From Zychaea mexicana (taxonomy: Eukaryota > Mucoromycota > Mucoromycetes > Mucorales > Lichtheimiaceae): a stretch of DNA of 64,000 nt. Below, in pieces: positions 57,771 through 64,000 of this stretch (position 1 is the stretch's first letter; each line of letters starts with the position of its first letter). The stretch covers positions 124,001 through 188,000 of the forward strand of contig NW_026516681.1 in assembly GCF_025766255.1 (NCBI RefSeq), read 5' to 3'. The notes below the pieces were generated by a model. That model did no database searches, was not told the origin of the DNA, and was given only the letters and a program-made list of their open reading frames with translations. The position numbers and the translations under genes are program-made.

Positions 57771-58445
57771 TGGCTACGAATATATCCGCATTAAAAGTAT
57801 TTTTTGATGAAGGATTTGTATTAGATGAATTAGGGGCAGAAATTATATAAATTAATAAACCTAGTAATACTAAGCCTAAAGAGCCTATAAAAATGTTAGA
57901 AAGATTATTATTTAAGAAGTGAATAAATTCTATAAAATAAAGATGAATAGAATCAACTAGATTATTAGGAATTAAAAATACAGATGCAAATCTAAAATTA
58001 TTTTTATCTGTAGAATAGTAATACTTATGTTTAATAAACTTAATAATAGATAGAATATTATTCTGTAATAAAGAATAATAAGTTTGTAATAATCTATTAC
58101 ATCCATAAATAAGTATTTTAAACCAATAACTAGAAATAACCCAAATTAAGTTTAAAGTTAATCATAGGATACAAAGGGGAATAGGGCGATCGCTAAGATT
58201 TTAAAAGACATTTTTGTAAACATCTTCTTTTAATAAATTAATAAAATTAGATAGCATCAATTAAATAACACTATTTTTTTAAAAAAATAAAGACATTTAG
58301 TTTCTCATTGAATAATGATACTTATAGAATCCACCTCAAAAAGGTATGTCTGAATAAGATCCTATCTAGAAGGAAAGAAGTATGTTTATTTTCTTTCCTT
58401 CTAAAGGAGGATATGTAAATAACTGTTTCATGTTAAACCTATTAC
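57771..58445 (-). pseudogene. Truncated M element (M3) with N-terminal part of the membrane-protein gene
   Basis: Only the right end of an M element is present: terminal inverted repeat (to 58445, ...TTAAACCTATTAC), the AT-rich leader, and the first ~150 codons, with a stop early on (TGA replaces a Leu/Arg codon near 58160). The break at about 57771 abuts D2. Confidence 0.65.
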
Positions 58446-59516
58446 CCCTCCTCAAAATGGTGTACTTTTCAGTAGGCCAAAAGGGCAGGCATGTTTTTCT
58501 ATGTAATGAAACGCTTTAGCTCTTACTGTCCCTTTTACACAAGCACACAAATGGGGTTTAGCACGATCGTTTTACCTTTCTAGCATATGACATTAAGTAT
58601 TGCTCCAAGACAGGCAGCAATGGTGGTAGTTTCGAGGCTTTGTAGTTGGGGAAGTTGATCCGGAGAGAAATAAGAAAGCTAAGCGGCCTCTTTGGGATCG
58701 ATTGAGTGAGTGGACGGAGCTAAAACAGTATGAGAATGTTAGTAAAGTATGTTGGTTACTGACCTGCACCCTTATTTCTATTTGTCAACTAATATGGACG
58801 TACTGATGATGTATATATTTAAGGGCCAATTGCTGCATTTGGTCTTCGACCGCCACTCTTTCTTCACCTTCTGCTCTAGCGAGCAGCCACCACTTTTGAC
58901 TTGCTGCTAGCCGTTCATATATCATTTTTACCCATAGGCGGTTGCTGGGGGTTAGAGTTGATATAGAAGCAGTGCTAGAGCGTCCCGAAACTGTGTGGCT
59001 TGATTTACTCGAAAAAGCGTTTGTTGCGACCTTGGCTCCAGTGTTGATCGTCGCCTGTTCCATAAGACACACACAAAGCTCTGACCAATTTGGTTTACTG
59101 CGTTTCTAAGATAAAAACAAGGTGAGAATTTGCTGCTATCATTGGCATCAATAGATATGTAGAACCACGTGAAAACGTACCACCGGTTTTCCAAGTTGTC
59201 AAGCAACTTTGCTAAAACGAGAGAGCCAATTGTTCTTAAAATCTTCACCAATTTTTGTTTGCTTTAAAATAAATTCTGTTTTGTCTTTGACGAAATTTGC
59301 AAACGTTAAACTATTGCCAGCATCTTTAATAACTACATGAGTACATGTTTTAGTATCTGTGTAATCGCGATGTCGCTGTTACTTTTTAATTATTACCATC
59401 TTCCCAGTTTTGAGCTTCTGATTGCTCACCCCGCTCTGATTCTCGAGGTGGTAATGTACTTTGAGATGAACCTTTTGCTGCAATGATCTTAAACGAAGTC
59501 AAGTGACCTCTGCCAG
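58446..59516 (-). pseudogene. Repeated gene X, copy 3 (unit U3) without RdRp or MITE insertion
   Basis: Read on the minus strand. Exon from about 59516 contains TFANFVKDKTEFILKQTKIG and ends at the intron donor near 59180. Exon 59105-58804 runs from KRSKPNWSELCVCLMEQATI through the Ser-rich part straight into NRLWVKMIYERLAASQKWWL, showing the uninterrupted site (STASISTLTP). Exon 58719 onward is frameshifted by small deletions. TAG replaces Gly near 59205. It is the reference for what the RdRp element interrupted. Confidence 0.65.
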
Positions 59517-59528
59517 CCACAGCATTTC

Positions 59529-62364
59529 GAGTTCCTCTATTCATCAAGAAAAATTACGTCAGAGGAGTTTTGTAGTCAGTCACAAGCATAGAGAAATTCC
59601 AAGTCCCAATTTACAAGTCCAACAACTGTATCGAAAACTTAGAGTATTCGAGAACAAAACATATGTGATAAGTATCTCTGCTAAATATATATTATAATCT
59701 TTATTGTTGACAAGAGGGACGTGCGTTTGGATTGATGATTTTCTCTATGTTCGTGTACAGCCTTTTTTGTAGAATAATCATATTTTCTAGTTGTGTTGTA
59801 GTTATTTTTGGTTTGCTTTTTGCAAATATATTATCAAGTTGATTTTTCGAGCGTTCATATTCAGCGAGCAGATCGTTTCTATGCTGCTGCTGCTGTAAGG
59901 ATGGTGGTGGTAGTTGCACATATGCTGTTAATGTTGTTGACGACGTAGATGATATTAATGATGCTGGTAATGACGATGCTGGTATTGATGATGATGATAC
60001 TGTTGTTGTTGAATGGCGAGGAAAGCTTTGGTTTATGATTACTGGAATGGTGGTGTGATATGCGATATGATATATATGCTTGCATGGCTGGTTACGCTTT
60101 TTAAAGTCTTCACAACTACAAGAACCAATAACGCCATTGCTATTGGTTTTTTCAAACTTTAGAGTATACAATGCAGAACTAGTAAAAGATTGACAGGTGA
60201 CTTAATGTCACGGTACGATCAGCAATTGTAAAAGTAAACGCACATATACAGAAATGATACATACATGGTCATCATAAAAAGTTATCATCCAGTCAGCTTC
60301 ATCTGGTGCTTTTCTGCAAGCTTCTTTTTTCCTTTGTTGAGCTTCTCTAGTTGCTGTTGTTTCTTCAACACCAGCCAAAACACGCAGGACTTGAGCACGG
60401 TAAACATTTTCGACCAACTGTGTCAGCACATAGATCACACGATCAGCACGATGATTGCGACTGTATGGAAGATATTTGCGTTTAAGTTTGAAATGGCAGC
60501 TTTCGATCAGATTACTTGTATGGAAGGACGCATTCAATAGAATATACAACCGTAAATAATATTGAAGCGCAAAATAAAGCTAAAACGAGCCTAAAACGTA
60601 CCTCTCTCCAAGCTTTGCACCAAAGATGATGCTTAGGATATCAATAGTCCAACACATAGCCATAAAATTCAAAATGCTCATATGTATCACACCATTTTTT
60701 ACCAAATTCATCCCAAGCATGCACAAATTCAACGACGGTTTTGCAATTCATCAAAGCACTAAGGGCAGAACGAGCTTCATCTCTTTTTTTCTTCGTATCG
60801 TCTGTTGACAGAGTAGTTTTAATCTATAACCCAACATTTTAAAAAAGGAATTTTAAATATAAATACGAAATGTGGCTAATTAAAAGGTACCTTGGACATA
60901 ATGTTCTTTTCCCATGCTCTTTTGATGTGCCAATGACACAGAGGAACTTGAACTTGATGACCATAAACTTCTTGGATGCTGTTAATTTCAACTGGACTGC
61001 AATCGATCATGATCCTTGTTGGTGTGTATTCCATTCTGTCCTGGAGCCATCGAAACCATACTTGCAGACTTTCACTATCTTCTTATCTGTGATCATAAAA
61101 GCAAGAGGGTAACCTTGTCCAGTAACTGTATGCTTAGCAACGATAGAGAACAGATACACATCAGCCCGTCCATTGATATTAGATTTGCAAGTCTTGTGTG
61201 TGGCATCAATACAGATCTCATTTGATTTCTTGAGCAGCTATAGAGCACATACGTATCGTAATATACGAACAGTGCCTTATATTTAAGTATATGTCTTTTC
61301 TTACCAAAGCTTGTCGTGGTGATATCAATGCAACAGCAAAAGTATAATTCTTGGTATAATCCAACGTCTGATAACCTTGACCTTTTAGATAGAGAAGCCA
61401 TTTGACTACACTTTCTCTATCGATTGGATCTTTTCTTGCTAATCTTGACTGTTAGTTGGCGATGATATTCATGACATGATGCTGCTTCACACGTAAGGCT
61501 TCCGGGAATGGTCCTTCGCCTTCCTCGAGCTGATACCACCGGTTAGCATCTCTACAAGTTGATATCAAAGTTTTGCTTTACATATATACATGATACTTAC
61601 ATCTTGAAGTTGTTTACTAGTCAAACGCAGATGTTCCTGAATTTGATCCCACTCCAACTTGTTATTGACAAGTTTTTCAATCCATTTACGTGTTTCAGGG
61701 GGGGGACTTGTGAGCGAGTAGCATTGGTTATCCGTAGGGTCATAGTGCTGATGTTGCCAGTGATATACAACTTTAATTTTGCCTGAGACCAAGTATTGGA
61801 TACAATATCGAGCACGACAGTTTACTTTAATGGAAGGTTTTGCAAGTTGACGTTCTTTTATGGGAGCAGGCTCAGTTGAGTCTACAGGCAGAGCAGGGAC
61901 AGCTGGAACCGATGTTTTTCTTAAGTGATCACAGAAAAAAGTAATACTACGTTCAACTGTCCGAGGACGGCCGGCATTGTTTTGGCGTGCATCTGAAGCC
62001 TTGGGTACGGAGATGTACTTGTTGTTGGTGTTGAAGTTGGCATGCTGCTTGAGGTTTTCAGTAGTTCACTCGTCAAGTTGTTGCTGGTTGTCAAAAGTCT
62101 CTGTAACTACTTCGGTTGAATAGGTGGGAAAGACACGGACAAGGTACCCAAGGCTATCAGATGCAGAGGTCATTGTTGTAGGTAAGCAACTGTCAAATAC
62201 AAAGGTACAGTGTAGTTGCGACGCGTCGCTGTGGGAACCATCTCTATGCTTGTGACTGACTTAAAAATTCCTTTGACCAAATAAAATCGGGTCTATGGTC
62301 CTTTATAAAAAAAATAAAAAGAGAAAATTCCTCTGACGTAAATTTTTCTTGATGAATAACGAAA
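59529..62364 (-). mobile_element. MULE-type DNA transposon, copy C
   Basis: 2836 bp between 12-bp repeats CCACAGCATTTC (59517-59528) and CCGCAGCATTTC (62365-62376), one mismatch. Same inverted ends as copies A and B. Inverted relative to copy B. Confidence 0.87.
59701..62173 (-). pseudogene. MULE transposase with SWIM finger, copy C
   Basis: Same layout. This copy keeps the exon-3 base lost in A and B and has the full C-terminus (...QQQQHRNDLLAEYERSKNQL... to 59701), with the SWIM finger CSCEDFKKRNQPCKHIYH. Defects: TGA after LDE (shared with B), a 1-nt deletion in the ITDKK region near 61090, and TAG near 61455. The first catalytic region is still readable (ICIDATH). Confidence 0.82.
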
Positions 62365-62639
62365 CCGCAGCATTTCCAGTTTCTGTCTACTGTTTTTTCC
62401 AAGTTACACAAACTGGCATAGGTGTCAGAGTGGAAACCTCAGAAGTGAAGGGGTCATTGGCTCTCTATGCCGTGCTTTATTCTCAACAAAATCTTCCTAT
62501 CCATGGGTTATAACCTCAAGTTCCTTCTAAGCTAAGATGAAGTTGACAATCTCATTTCATCGTCAATCGGAGGGCCATATTATCCAAAGTCGATACCAGG
62601 GTAGACGTCTACCACTTGAACTACTTTGCTTCAGCATCA

Positions 62640-63035
62640 GAAGTGGTGGTTATAGTTTCAGTTGATGGAAAAAATTGTTAGCGGCCTCGTTTGTGTTAGA
62701 CCTGGGGTCGATGGTAATATTTCTCAAGAGTTTTGCTATGCATGCTCCAGTTCCGTACTCTTTCAACATATCCACGATGCCTTGTTCAATAGCCTTGGTA
62801 CTCGCCGCTGCTCGGGTCGAGTATGCCTTGACAATGGTAGTATGAGCACCAACTTGCTGTAGTTTCTGTAGCACTTCCTTGACCCAGCTTGCGATTGTGG
62901 CAGGCCTGTATGAACGTGTTTGCCCTTCCAGATAACCAAAATAAATGTGTTCCGATAGGAGACGTCTGCGTAATTGTATAGTCTTTGCCACCCGCATTGT
63001 TAGGTACGAACCGGGCAGACAATTTCTTCTTAGAT
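62640..63035 (-). pseudogene. Tyrosine-recombinase fragment (DIRS-like), unit U3 copy
   Basis: Inverted counterpart of 38470-38865 with a few substitutions (IEQG for IEQD) and the same frameshift before the NWSMHSKT segment, showing that the decay preceded the duplication. Confidence 0.6.
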
Positions 63036-64000
63036 GACGCCTAGTTTGACACCTCTACTGGGGTTTCTATGACTTCTCTTGCTACGATAGCTACGGCTAC
63101 CAGTGCTTGCTCGTGATCATATATAAAATGAATGACCTCGTATCATAAGCGACCAATATCGGATCTTGGACGCCACATACAATGGCTAAGCACAGAAAGA
63201 TAATGGTTGTCCTTCGAGAAGTATACAGGTCCAAACGTGTCGATACAAAGTCATGCCTGACGAGCGAACAAAAAACTCAAAGAAACGGCTGGGAACTCCC
63301 CTCACAAACGTGACATGCTGGTCGTCATAAACGAATACTGCAAAAGCAAGACAGCCCGAAAACAATTACAGAAATATCGAGCTGGCGACAACGTGGTTGC
63401 TGCTATTGGCGCTCTCAAATGCACGAATCCTCGTTGTCCACGCTTCGCAGCAAACACCTTCAACCGCGACGAGGTGGTAGGTGCAATATAGCAATCACTG
63501 GAGTATTTTAGGCCCTCTCAAGCAACAAGCCTGGACCTGCGTTCTCACTTGTCCTCCTCGAAGGATGTTGCACATCCTGGCGTCTCTATTTCGTTATACT
63601 TAAACGCCTGAAGGTAAATATTTCGTTTTGTCTTTTATCCCCGAGAAGTAGAGAGGTGTGGGTGGCCTCAATTTTATTGATTATCGAGGGGGGGGGAAAT
63701 CAGTCACGCGCACCGAGGCATTGAGAGACTGCTAGCGTACAAATTAAGAGATAAAGGAACAAAGAAAGATTACCAGCTGTGGTTGCTTGATCTGTTACAG
63801 AAGATGTAATAGCACTATGCGTTGGCTAGATGGAAACGAGTGAAACCTTTGGTGATATTGCGTTTGACGCTTGCCATAGTGTATGGGATATCATCAAAGA
63901 TGAGTTGCCAGTACGCCGCCCAAATACCTCCCATAGTGCAGGCGATGAGAGTGGGAGCATAGCGCGAATGGTGTGTTGGTGGAGAATGGTAGTCAGGCCA
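63036..64000 (-). repeat. LINE tail and LINE 3' remnant, unit U3 copy (runs off the window)
   Basis: Inverted duplicate of about 37495-38470. The last ~180 bases match the LINE C-terminal region. The repeat continues past the window end, so U3 is longer than seen here. Confidence 0.65.

Overview
The window looks like nuclear DNA of a filamentous fungus, most likely Mucoromycota (Mucorales-like). The genes at the left end have short spliceosomal introns (about 67-130 nt), one gene is a fungal-type ERG28, and the rest is dominated by mobile elements. The lineage is inferred from gene style only. Positions 1-5801 are an ordinary gene-dense segment: the N-terminal two thirds of 2-oxoglutarate dehydrogenase E1 (minus strand, cut by the window edge), a FLAD1/CinA-like molybdopterin-binding-domain protein, an OB-fold + CCCH zinc finger + methyltransferase protein, and ERG28.

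From about 7.1 kb to the end the window is a nest of repeated elements. A unit with the order [LINE remnant - tyrosine-recombinase remnant - MULE transposon - gene X - M element - gene Y] occurs three times: U1 (about 7.1-34.6 kb, rearranged and lacking the LINE/recombinase end), U2 (36.9-55.4 kb) and U3 (58.4-64.0 kb, inverted and partial). Other families sit inside these units: a TA-targeting transposon carrying a partitivirus-like RNA-dependent RNA polymerase (RdRp; three copies), F elements (3.7-3.8 kb foldback elements with arms of about 1.4 kb; three copies), D elements (AT-rich, encoding a DDE transposase, a chromodomain protein and a Cys/His-motif protein; two copies), one IS630/Tc1-type element, and two MITE families.

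The most notable structure is the RdRp transposon. A single-ORF RdRp cDNA of 590 codons, with a short 3' trailer containing AATAAA, is bracketed by a perfect 15-bp direct repeat (10880-10894 and 12737-12751). It lies inside a terminal-inverted-repeat element with TA target duplications. The simplest reading is that a mycoviral mRNA was retroposed into a non-autonomous DNA transposon, which then carried the viral gene to several loci. All three RdRp copies are exactly 1773 nt, and each has one in-frame stop at a different codon.

Copies 1 and 2 of this transposon are the breakpoints of an inversion of about 16 kb (14117-30055). Three pieces of a D-element chromodomain gene (18185-17944, 14157-14117 and 33098-33128) rejoin in frame when the insertions are removed and the segment is turned back. 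The same operation re-forms genes X and Y and makes U1 collinear with U2. U3 keeps gene X without the RdRp element and so supplies an empty site.

Essentially every gene to the right of 7 kb is an element gene or a broken repeated gene. The clearest single-copy host genes are the four on the left.
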